A stretch of DNA of 64,000 nucleotides from Hoplostethus atlanticus (lineage: Eukaryota; Chordata; Actinopteri; Trachichthyiformes; Trachichthyidae): the NCBI GenBank assembly GCA_034670405.1, contig JAXDDX010000052.1:2863501-2927500 (forward strand), given 5' to 3'. Below the pieces are notes generated by a model. It was given only the letters and a program-made list of their open reading frames with translations, made no database searches and was not told the DNA's origin. A program made the translations under genes and the position numbers. Positions 1-11,500 of the stretch are shown piece by piece. The stretch's first letter is position 1, and each line of letters begins with the position of its first letter.

Positions 1-1414
1 TAGCTGAAATAACCTCACTAATGTTAGCAAGATCGCTGACGGTAACATCGTTATGTCACGATTTCTGGAGGGTAAACTCTCCTAAATCGAGTCTACCTAC
101 CTTTTTATTTGCAGGATAGAGTTTTCCACCTTTTCAAAATGACATACATCGTCATGGCGTAACGTTAAATTCATAGTAACGTTACACATCATGCTAAGTA
201 GTGTCAAATTGATGTAAGCATATGTATAACCCTATTATGTAACTGAATGAGGAGATAGCCTTTAAAGACGAAACATAAGTCAGTGCTTTTCTGAGAATGA
301 AATTGATTATTGTTTATCAGTTACGAGGCCCTTTTAATGATTACCGTTTGGAGGTCATAGTTTAGCCACCGTTTTATTGCGTGACCTAACCGGTCAAGGA
401 AAATAACGTGACCGTTACTTCCACCCAGTGGTCTGGCCGGTGTTAGCGACCAAGCCATTGCTATTGTAAGCTAGCCGGCTAGCGAGCCACTTGGCAGCAC
501 AAGTTAGTTAACAAGTTAGCTTGTTGGTGTCAGTGTTATCTGTGAAACTCTGTCCTAACTGTATCGACATTTGTTGTGCCGAAAATCGAGTGATTGCCGA
601 AAACTGAATCCCCCTTCCTATCTGTGGTTTAATAATCTGAAATGTATATAATCATTTATATAATACATACATTTAATAAATTGTTGGCGCCTACAAACCC
701 ATGCCCTTAACCATAAAGCTTCGCCAAAACGTTTTCTTCAATAATAATATCTATCTTTTTGTACACTTAAAGGTCTCAACCACCTCAAATCAACTATTAT
801 TAACTGATGTTGGCCCCATTCTCTGTTGTTTGTAAAGAATTTGACCAATTTTGCCAGTGTACATACATTTACGAACAATACAAACATCCTGCTTGCCGAA
901 GGAGGGGAAGAGGAGGAGATTCCATTTTCCATTTTGTCACCCGATTTGATCTGGCTAACTTAAATCAAGCCTAACTTTTGGGAAAAAAAGTGGCAATATG
1001 TTAGCTGAAGTCTTCAACTATGTACAACAAACCTATGTTTCTATATCAAGTAGCGTCACCCCGTCTACTGTCACTGAATCATCAGTTGTTCTTCCAGTAA
1101 TAGTCAGTGGAGTGCTTATAGGATTGGTCTCCTGAGGATATCTAGATCAGTCTTGACTGTGTTCTTTCTAGCTTAGCAAGAGTCTTATTCATGTTCACAA
1201 ATCAAGCCTGAACTGCCTAAGGTAACAAGAATAACTCCTATGGTGATTACTCTCCCAGTATCTGTCTTCCCCTACTTCACGTATAAAGTTTAGTTCCAAT
1301 TTACCAATAAATAAACAAATTACCCTAAGTATACAAGCAAGCTCACTATTAATATAATGTTTCTGTTCATCATCCCTCATTCTTTATGTCTCAATTGTGA
1401 TAGGCCCTGTGGCC
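1..1414. other. 5' flank of ift20
   Basis: No coding exon is recognised here. The stretch presumably contains the ift20 promoter and any non-coding first exon, but I could not fix a transcription start. It is moderately AT-rich and contains a degenerate copy of repeat family G at about 281-390. Short open frames on the minus strand (738-932, 1195-1380) show no recognisable protein. Confidence 0.5.
281..390 (+). repeat. dispersed repeat family G, copy 1
   Basis: This segment resembles 54309-54410 in the same orientation. Shared blocks include TGCTTTTCTG, ATTGATT(A/G)TTGTTTAT and GAGGTCATAGTTTA(G/C)CCACC. The second copy continues into GGTTTAAAACC, which looks like a tRNA-type B box, so a tRNA-derived SINE is possible. 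That origin is an inference. Confidence 0.5.
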
Positions 1415-3053
1415 ATGGCCAAAGACCCGTTGGCGGAGGCTGGCTTTCATTTCGATGAGCTCAACAAGCTGCGGGTGTTGGAGCCTGAGGTGGGCCAGAA
1501 GACCACAGAGCTCAAGGAGGAGTGTAAAGAATTTGTGGACAGTAAGCACAGTGCAGTTTGGGAATTTCAGTAGGCCATGACTGGTTCTCGCTCTCTCTAC
1601 CAAAGTTAACAGGATTCACAAGTTTCATTTGTCTTTGTTTTACAGAAATCGGCCACTTTCAAAAGATAGTCGGAGGTCTTATTGAGCTGGTGGATGAGTT
1701 AGCAAAAGAAGCAGAGACAGAAAAAATGAAGGTACGTTTGACAGTTGAAGCTACTTTTCAGTGGCAGTGGCAAAATGCGTTGTAGTCCTCCTATGTTAAA
1801 GCTTTGTTGCACTCACCTCAGCTACTGTAGGAATGCTGTGTGTTCTTCTGTTTGGTTGTGAGATGAAGCCCTTATTAACTAACACTGTGTCTCATTTAGG
1901 CCATTGGAGCAAGAAACCTGCTGAAGTCCGTGGCAAAACAAAGAGAGGCTCAGCAGCAGCAGCTTCAGGCTCTAATTGCAGAGAAAAAGATGCAGCTTGA
2001 GAGGTAAACATTAGATTGAATTTCGTGCTCATAGACCAACACTAATCCTTTCAAGGATCACTCAACTTCAGAAGGGAGGGAAGAGAGGAAGATGAAGTAA
2101 GGCCTTTGTCACATCCAAAAAGCATCTCAGAGCAACTCAGAGCTGCATAGCTCATTTCCCAGAATGCCCGACATAACATGATTATAGCAGAAACAATGCA
2201 GCACTCACGCAATGTCATTATGACTGTTATTTTCCCACTTCCCACTGGGAACAACCGTTCACGTCAGGTCTCTAGGGGTAATTACAATTAGGTGAATTGG
2301 GATTTTTTTTATAGACCCCCATCTATTCCGAATTGCGGAAGTAACAAGATAATGACAAAAGTATGCTTGGGTTCACATTCGTGACCCCAGTCGACCTCTG
2401 GAGGGTTGTTATCACTACAGTGCACTCACTATAGAAGCCTGTCATTTTCCCCCTATAGTTTGGCTCAGTTTATCTTCGTTTCCTTTGCTCTTTGAGGTCT
2501 TTAAGGATTAAAAAACCATGCTGGTTGATAGTAATGTATCTTACAATGATGAAAAGCAACATCACAAACATTGACCTGCTGACCGCCATCTTGGATGCGT
2601 TCTAGTCTCAACCATCCAATGATTTCAACCAGTTAAAAGCGCGAATGCTTTCAAGTTGTAGTAACGAGATGAGGTTTGGTTCTTCCGCTTTTTCCCACAT
2701 CGTATGAACGCTCATTCTCTGGGGGTTGTCAAAAGGCATTCTGGGAAATGTAGGAAATTACTAACTGAAGTAGAAGAAAGAGATTGAGGGAAAGTGGGAA
2801 CAATAAAAAGATATATTACAAAAATTCATCAGAAAATAATTGATGATGACAGTGTAAAAGAGGATCTGAGGGTGGAATTTTCCTTTAAGGATAATTGCAT
2901 TTCTTCTAAGCTAGCATCAACGTCAAATGCATTTATGTTGACATTTTTTTTCATATGCATCCTTGTTTCAGATACCGCATTGAATATGATGCTCTCTCCA
3001 AAGTGGAGGCTGAACAAAACGAGTTCATCGACCAGTTCATTCTGCAGAAATAA
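1415..3053 (+). CDS. ift20: intraflagellar transport protein 20
   Basis: This is a complete four-exon gene: 1415-1541, 1646-1731, 1900-2003 and 2972-3053. All junctions are GT-AG and in phase, giving 132 residues, the same length as human IFT20. The protein starts [20 protein letters not shown] and ends in [13 protein letters not shown], both characteristic of IFT20. The middle is a charged heptad-rich coiled coil (about residues 70-125) beginning near [20 protein letters not shown]. Known role: an IFT-B subunit found at both cilium and Golgi, where it is anchored by GMAP210, and needed to move membrane cargo to cilia. The start ATG sits in GCCATGG, a good Kozak context. Intron 3 holds repeat family C. 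The gene converges on lyrm9. A non-coding first exon upstream is likely but not located. Confidence 0.96.
2718..2890 (+). repeat. dispersed repeat family C, copy 1 (ift20 intron 3)
   Basis: It matches 19625-19825 on the same strand. Both begin near GGGGTTGTC(A/G)AAAGGCATTC, share TAGGAAAT(T/C)ACTAA and end near GAGGGTGGAATTTT. No coding capacity is visible. The copies are diverged, so this is an old, unnamed interspersed element. Confidence 0.6.
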
Positions 3054-3438
3054 GGGCCAGAAGAATATGTGTGTGTGTGTGTACGTTTTTGCGACCAAGA
3101 TTCCAGAGTGCCTGTCTTCTGTTTCCTCTCAGTGATACCCACCACAGGGAATTCCTCAGCTGCAAAATATGACCCTACTCTTATTCTACAGCAATCAGCT
3201 CCAACTTCAAACAACTTCAAAACATCTCCACACCTCATGCTTCAATTAGATACTCACTCTAGTCATCAATTTTTGGCATTTGAGGTGTTGTAAGCTTGAA
3301 CATAATAAAAGGTCTCACATCAACATCTCAGACATGCATATACAGAGGAGCTATTTATATACAAAGGAATTTATTTATACTATTTATACTGCAGAATCCC
3401 TCTGTATATCTAGTTTTATTACTTTTTGTACCAATTGA

Positions 3439-3444
3439 AATAAA
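3439..3444 (+). terminator. ift20: ift20 polyadenylation signal
   Basis: A canonical AATAAA lies about 385 bases after the ift20 stop codon, and the intervening sequence has no sign of a further exon. An AATAAA variant near 3303 could be used instead. Confidence 0.55.
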
Positions 3445-4394
3445 TAAGAGCATGTGCATGCAACTGTAAATAATTTGATTTTCAAAAATGGAAAATGTTA
3501 AAATCTTAATTTCGTCATGTTTTGTGTCAGTTTTGCCACCATTGTTTGTTGGGCAGCAACAAAATATTTCCCTTACGGTGGCATGCTGGGTTTTTATTCC
3601 ATTCTTCTAGCAAAACACATAACAAATGGCATTCTTTTTACATTCTCTACCTTTTTAGTCTTGCACACCAATTTATTATCCTCCTTGATTTCCTTTTATC
3701 TACATTGTTGCCTATCATGTATTCATTTAGATGATAAATGGTTATACTTGAATAAATCTATTGCACACAAAAAATTGATGCGTTTATCATTTTGGGGATT
3801 CCTTTGTAAGGATATCCAATCACTGTGGCTAAAAAAAGTTCAATGTCCTTCCCAAGATACTAAGTCATTTTAACAAATTGAGAGTTATGAAGTTTTCACA
3901 CAATAGCAGTATTAATATTTATACTGTAATGTATAAACCATGATTTTCTATCGCTTGATTTCATCTTGGACACTTTAAACCTAATAAAACCCTTGGATAT
4001 AATGTATCTCTCACTGAGTTTTACAGAGAAAGTTTTGACCAGCTAGTTTAAAGCTAGTCTCTATTTACATGCAGCGGGGCCACAGTATATAGGTTCCACA
4101 TAGTCTTACTGTTTCTGAACACCATTTCATTTTCGTCCAGCTGTTTTGGGCTCATTTGAGATGATTTCTGTCGTGAAATAGGCCAGAGTACCCAAATGCA
4201 GTCAGAGGAGGTGTCAGAAAGTGGAACATTTCCAATTACTTCCAATTACTCACCAAATAATGTATGATATATATAAACTTGACTGAATATAGTATGTATA
4301 AAATTGCATCTTGTAATTTTAAGCCAAACATCAATTAGAATCGCTTGACCATTAATAATAGACCAGTGATGTTTTTGCAGGTTGTACAAATCTT
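3445..4394. other. ift20-lyrm9 convergent intergenic region
   Basis: AT-rich sequence lies between the two convergent 3' ends. The open frame at 3517-3873 (+) is hydrophobic but matches no family I know and has no splice context. I see nothing functional apart from the flanking poly(A) signals. Confidence 0.45.
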
Positions 4395-4400
4395 TTTATT
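4395..4400 (-). terminator. lyrm9: lyrm9 polyadenylation signal
   Basis: TTTATT on the plus strand reads AATAAA on the minus strand, about 125 bases beyond the lyrm9 stop codon. Confidence 0.5.
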
Positions 4401-4523
4401 CTTAGTATGGTAATATTTGAAAATAACATAAAATTGCAAATACTGTGGGAACATACAAACAGCTACGACATGTGAGGCATTGCAAAAAGCAGCTCCAGTG
4501 TGCATCCTGAAGGTTTGTGCATC

Positions 4524-5497
<974 letters not shown>

Positions 5498-5507
5498 TCA
5501 ACAGCTG

Positions 5508-7047
5508 CCTGAAAAAAAGTAAAGTTAAATGCATTCTTTATTTTAACGTCTGTACTTAGTTTTATTATTGTGTGATTGAAAAACGTTGAAACACATTCGT
5601 CAATAAGGGTTTTATTTTGACGGCTGTAACCGGAAGTCGCATTTTTAATGTAGCTAGCTTGACACTCGATATGAGTAGAGGGAAAGCGACTAAACTGGTC
5701 TGGAAAAAAACATTTAAAACATACATGAATATTATCATTCATCGCGGAGAAGTTCAAAATCAAACACTACAGTAACTGGATAGAAGAAACAGCCATAGTG
5801 GTGGTGCACATCTTAAGCTATCTTAAGTAGTTCACTAAGACAACCCAGACAGGTCAAATTCTTACTACGTTAATTTTAACAGCGTTTATATTAGGTATTT
5901 GTAATATGCTGACATTATGCTCCATGTCCTTAGAGGCGTTGACAGTCAAATTGTTTCTATTAACGCTAACTGTGTCTGCTATCTAACATTATGTGACATT
6001 AACGTTACCTGGTCTAAACTGCTGCTGTTAAAAGCAGTTGTTAGCTAACGTTAACGTTGCACAGTTAGACCTAGCGTAACTGGTTTGGAGATAAATATTA
6101 CGTTGACAACACAGCTTCAGAGGAGCTCAGAAACTAAAATGTGTCTGCTACGAAGAGACTTACAGCAACACTTGTTATCCTTGCTGTGGACTGGAGGCTA
6201 TGTAACATTGCGTGAGTATGTTCCGCCAGCCAGAACGAGAATGACCTTTCTCTGACTTTTTCAGAATAAAAGCGTTCTTTGTACAACTCCACAGCACTCA
6301 AATATTGACATCACTATTTTGCACAAAAAACAACAAATTAAGCAACAAATTAAATTAACCATGTTTGGACTACATAGCCTACACAGATTAAACATTACAC
6401 AGGTCAATTGCTGCTGCACAAGACTGCTTTGTCAAACTACTCCTACAGACCTGTACTTTAACAACACACTAACATATAGGCCAAAGTGATCGCGAATTAT
6501 CGAAATTATGACAGGCCCTCAAAATCTGTACTTTAATAACACACCAAACACATTTGAAACACACAATAGCCTCAGAGTCAATTATTTTCTTTACACTGAA
6601 ATGTTTAGTTTCAGTGCTTCAATGGAAAGTGTGACTGAAAAAAAGAAATGGATGTGATGACGATGTTCTCCTGAAGCAGAAACTCCAGCTTAGGCTATTA
6701 ATGTTCAGACAATATGCTCAATAAAAACATTTTCAGTGTGTTATTTTTTGCAACAGGTAGGTGTTGTATCATCTATCTTTGTTGACTATTAAGATTAAAG
6801 AGGTTAAAACAACCTTTGACCTCTGCAGGAGCTCAGACAAGATGACCCAGGAAAATAATAAGAGGAGGGGCATGTTTGGATGTGGTGTATTGTATTTAAT
6901 TTGTATTCTTTAAAATCTGGAATTATTTAGACAATTGTGCTAATTAAATTATATTTAATTAATTCAATGTATTCATTTTGTGTTGGGAAGGAACACACTG
7001 AGGAGGATTTGTTCTTTTTGGTGACTGGGTAGAAAGTGACTAGAAAG
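5508..7047. other. region upstream of lyrm9
   Basis: This should contain the lyrm9 promoter and non-coding first exon, perhaps near 5640-6250. The only coding-like signal is the candidate plus-strand first exon at 6139-6211. The rest (6250-7047) is AT-rich, with no repeat family I recognise. Confidence 0.4.
6139..6211 (+). CDS. candidate first coding exon, uncertain gene
   Basis: An ATG opens 24 codons plus one base and ends exactly at a strong GTGAGT donor. The peptide begins MCLLRRDLQQHLLSLLW: basic residues, then a leucine-rich stretch, a weak signal-peptide look. Its phase (1) would fit the second exon of the tapasin-like gene at 10797, so it could be an alternative first exon. The 8594 exon is much more convincing as a signal peptide. 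It may equally be chance. Confidence 0.22.
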
Positions 7048-7424
7048 CTAGTCACAAACAGTTTGAAAGACACGGCCATGGATCAGCAGAGGCTCTGAGA
7101 CTCCATCCAGGTTCATCTGAGGACCAAGGGTGGAGGGCTGGGGGCCAGGGCGCCAGTCTGGCAGCACAGCAGCACCACGGATGAACTTTTCATCTAGGCG
7201 CTTCTCCTGCTCCACCTCCCTCCTCCTCTTTTCCTGAGCCTTATAGAGGGATGGATGGAGGGGACAAAGGTCAGAGGTAAAAACTAGTACAGTCAGAGGC
7301 CAGCTGAGGTCTGCACTAGCTAGGTGGACGTGACTCTACCTCAGCACTGAGAGTCCCCTTCAGGACTTCCTCCCAAAATGTTTCCAGGATTAGAAGAACA
7401 GGAGTGTGGGATGGTCTCACTCTC
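7048..7424 (-). CDS. two 3'-terminal coding exons of an unidentified gene
   Basis: Exon A (7424-7340) is preceded by TTCCTGTCAG and ends at a GTAGAG donor. Exon B (7239-7048, or 7233 if the CTCAG acceptor is used) follows a pyrimidine-rich acceptor and ends in TAG. The phases join to read ETFWEEVLKGTLSAE then AQEKRRREVEQEKRLDEKF, a charged coiled-coil-like stretch, followed by a proline-rich tail with VLPDWRPGPQPST and LLIHGRVFQTVCD at the end. I do not recognise the family. No earlier exons are visible; the sequence immediately upstream on this strand is the inverted smtnl2 3'UTR copy. It may be the truncated tail of a rearranged gene or a gene with distant first exons. Confidence 0.4.
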
Positions 7425-7535
7425 CTGACAGGAAGACCAGGGACCAATCATTTTACTTTGTTTATTTTAATTAAATTAAAATTTAATTTAATTTAATTTA
7501 ATTTAATTAAGCAGAACCCCAATCTTTTAACTTAT

Positions 7536-8089
7536 CTTTTTCATCATTAAAACACATCATTGTATTTTTTTCTTCAATATCCACTGATATTCTGCTCCAG
7601 AGTGTATCTGCCTCATGACGAAATCATTCAGAACCAGTGTCTATCATAAACAATTGCCTACATTTTAGCTCTTCCGTGACACTGATCATAAAACTCCTCC
7701 TCCCTATTCCATTGGTGCAATGTTAAATGTTAAACAAGCATGGTGATAATAAAGAATTATATGACACAGCTGTATTTCCACTCTATCTGTGTCAAATATA
7801 CCTGCAGATAAACTACAAACACACACACACCTCATACACAGAAGCTCCTGTCTACAAAACAACCATCAAGATTGTGTGTAAATTCATCTTCATAACAAAT
7901 AGACAATCCTCTCCCCATGAGTCGATGTCCACCGTGTATCTGTGGACAGAGGCGGGAGCGCTTCACCCATGAGCAAGGCACTGTGGAGTCTGGACTGCAG
8001 CGTTTAGGGACTGTTATATCCCTGCCACCAGGGGGCAGTCTAGTCTAGTCAAAGTGCAGCCATGCCAGCTCTTTGCCACAACTCAGGTT
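7536..8089 (-). repeat. inverted copy of the smtnl2 3'UTR segment
   Basis: Read on the minus strand, this segment closely matches 58009-58560, the 3'UTR of smtnl2. Shared blocks include GGCAAAGAGCTGGCATGGC, the CCCCCTGGTGGCAGGGA block, a short (TG)n tract and ATCCACTGATATTC on the plus strand. The homology stops near ACCTGAGTTG at one end and ATGTGTTTTAA at the other, so the smtnl2 coding exons were not copied. It forms an inverted repeat of about 0.55 kb whose arms are 50 kb apart. Confidence 0.85.
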
Positions 8090-8521
8090 ATCCGATGATG
8101 CATTGCAACAGTTGTTGTTGAAAGTGGCTGACATCATCCCTCAACATCTTGTGCGCACAAGATAAAAAAAACTTTCGAGGGGAAAGGCTTGGGTACAAGA
8201 TCGTGTACTTATAAGTGCAGTTACGGAACTACATCCCCTGCTGCGTATTTTAACCGGTCTAAACCAGGAAGTTGTCCCTTGTTCGTGTCGAATGAATGCT
8301 GGGTAGTGAGCACTTCTATTACATAGTTCACACTACACAATCAGCAACCGTCCAATGTAGTAACATAAGACTAGTGCATTAATACATCATATGAAACACT
8401 ACCTTTGCATACTTTACAAAAAAAAAAAAAAAGCCCGTGGATTCTTTAAGAGGTCGATACACGTGGTTTGGGCTGCATGCAAAGCAAGTTTTTCTTCTGC
8501 CTGTCTCTTTTCCTCTAACAT

Positions 8522-8533
8522 GAAAGTGAAAGT
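8522..8533 (+). promoter_or_regulatory. ISRE-like interferon response site
   Basis: GAAAGTGAAAGT fits the interferon-stimulated response element core GAAANNGAAA. It lies about 60 bases before the start codon of the tapasin-like gene, where IRF binding would be expected for an antigen-presentation gene. The transcription start is not known, so the site could lie in the promoter or the 5'UTR. Confidence 0.5.
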
Positions 8534-8593
8534 AATTCCAGTCGTCTGTAAGCAACTCGAGCAGCAAAGCGAGCCTTCTACCAGTGAACAACC

Positions 8594-11500
8594 ATGGCTG
8601 TAATCTTAAAGATCCTTATTTTCTTGTATTTCGTTGCAGGTAGGTGTTTTCCCTACAGCCTTGTTACAGGCTCTGATCTTTTTGCAGCTTGAAACTAAGA
8701 AATAGTGAAGGATCAAAACCAATATGGAGCATATTCATGAACGATATTGGGGGAGGGATTATGTGTGTATATATATGTATACATAAGAGTATCTATGAGT
8801 AGGGGTATGGGATGAGTATGTACATGTATGTGCATGTGTGTATATCCATGTTTACATACAGCGGGTAAAATAAGTATTGAACACGTCACTATTTTTCTCA
8901 GTAAATATATTTCTAAAGGTGCTATTGACATGAAATTTTCACCAGATGTCGGTAACAACCCATGCAATCCACACATGCATAGATGTCCATAAATTAAGTT
9001 ATGTGTAATAATGTGAAATGACACGGAAAAAGTATTGAACACATGAAGAAAGGGAGGTGCAAAAAGGCATGGAAAGCCAAGACACTAAAGAAATCTATCA
9101 GTAATTAGAAAGCAATCCTGCCCCTTGTCAGTGCAAATTAATATCAGCTGGTTCAGTCCCAACTGATGGCCTATAAAAAGGTGTCTCATTACCAAGGTGT
9201 CACACAAGAAACATCTCATGATGGGTAAAAGCAAAGAGCTCTCTCAAGACCTTCGCAACCTTATTGTTGCAAAACATACTGATGGCATTGGTTACAGAAG
9301 GATTTCTAAACTTCTGAATGTTCCAGTGAGCACTGTTGGGGCCATAATCCGGAAGTTGCAAAGAACATCATTTTACCATAAACCGGCCACGACCAGGTGC
9401 TCCTCGCAAGATTTCTGACAGAGGAGTGAAAAGAATTATCAGAGGAGTGAAAAGAATTATCAGAAGAGTTGTCCAAGAGCCAAGGACCACTTGTGGAGAG
9501 CTTCAGAAAGACCTGGAATTAGCAGGTACAATTGTTTCAAAGAAAACAATAAGTAATGCACTCAACCGCCATGGCCTGTATGCACGCTTACCACGCAAGA
9601 CTCCATTGCTGAAGAAAAAGCATGTTGAAGCTCGTTTAAGGTTTGCTGCACAACATTTAGACAAGCCTGTGAAATACTGGGAGAATATAGTCTGGTCAGA
9701 TGAGACCAAAATTGAACTCTTTGGATGCCATAATACACACCATGTTTGGAGGTCAAATGGCACTGCACATCACCCCAAAAACACCATACCAACAGTGAAG
9801 TTTGGAGGTGGGAACATCATGGTGTGGGGCTGTTTTTCAGCATACGGTACTGGCAAACTTCATATAATTGAAGGAAGGATGAATGGAAAAATGTACCGAG
9901 ACATTCTTGATAAAAATCTGCTGCCATCTACCAGGATGATGAAGATGAAACGAGGGTGGACATTTCAGCAAGACAATGATCCCAAACACACAGCCAAGGA
10001 AACTGTCAATTGGTTTCAGAGAAAGAAAATAAAGCTGCTAGAATGGCCCAGCCAATCACCTGACTTGAATCCAATAGAAAATCTATGGAAAGAACTAAAG
10101 ATCAGAGTTCATAGAAGAGGCCCACGGAACCTTCAAGATTTGAAGACTGTTTGTGTGGAAGAATGGGCCAAAATCACACCCGAGCAATGCATGCGACTAG
10201 TTTCTCCATACAGGAGGCGTCTTGAAGCTGTCATTACCAACAAAGGCTTTTGTACAAAGTATTAAATAAATTTCAGTAAGCGTGTTCAATACTTTTTCCC
10301 TGTGTCATTCCATTTTATTACACATAACTTAATTTCTGAACTTATGTTTTGGTTTCTTTGTATGTATGGATTACTTGGGTTGTTATTAAATTAAATTTCA
10401 TGTCAATAGCACCTTTAGAAATATATTTACTGAGAAAAATGGTGACGTGTTCAATACTTATTTTACCCGCTGTATCTATAACTAGATAGATAGATAGATA
10501 GATAGATATATATAATGTGTCCAACCAATATATATTATAAGAGGTTAACATATATTATGTCGAAAAAGGAAAGGATTGGCAATATCAATGTCCTTTTGGT
10601 GTTTGGGTGTGGGTGTGGATATGTGTGTGTGTGCAAGAGAATGTAGGCGTGTGGGAGTTTTGGTGAGATGCACATATGTGCGTTTCAGAATATGTGTGGG
10701 TATCATGTATTGTGTTTATGTATTAAATGTGAGGCCATCTGTGGTACTGATGATGCGCTCTCTCTCTCTCTCACTCTCTCTCTCTCTCTCTCTCAGGTCT
10801 CCAGGGTGACGGTCAGACATCGTGGCTGGCCTGTCAGTTCACCGATGAGCACGTGTTCCTAAACAAGGACAACCACACGGAGACCCAGCTGCTCCCCAGA
10901 AACGCTATGCTGCAGTTTGGCCGCGTGGGAGACGCTCCCGTTAACCCACATGCAGTCACTTTCCTGGTCACTGGTGAGCGCTGGAGGAGAGCACCGGTGT
11001 CGGTCTGATCACCAGGGTTTCTGGTTTCTGGTTTCATTTTATTTTTGATTGTGATGGATTGTAATTCATCTCCAAAGGGGAACTTGAACCCGGGCCCTCT
11101 GGTTTGGGCGACCTCACCCACTTCAGGCCATCCTTTAGGGCAGGGGTCATCAACTACATTTGTCCAAGGGCTAGAATCTTTTTAGCAGACACTGTGGGGG
11201 CCGGACTTCCAAATATAATAAACATTTTATTTAGGCATAATTAGCATATTATTGTTTCATATTTTCACTTTCTTACAAAATGAATGTTATTTTTATTAGC
11301 CTATATCAGTGTGAACAGACTCCTAACACCTATACTGCAGCCAGCCACCAGGGGGCGATGAAACAGCATTTAGACCATCACTAAAACTAAAACTCTTCAT
11401 CGAAACCCAGACTAATGAGATTATATTTGGGTTAGCAGCTCTCCTATTCAATGGTACGCTGGGATATAAAAAAAATAAAAATAAGCCCAACATATTGGCA

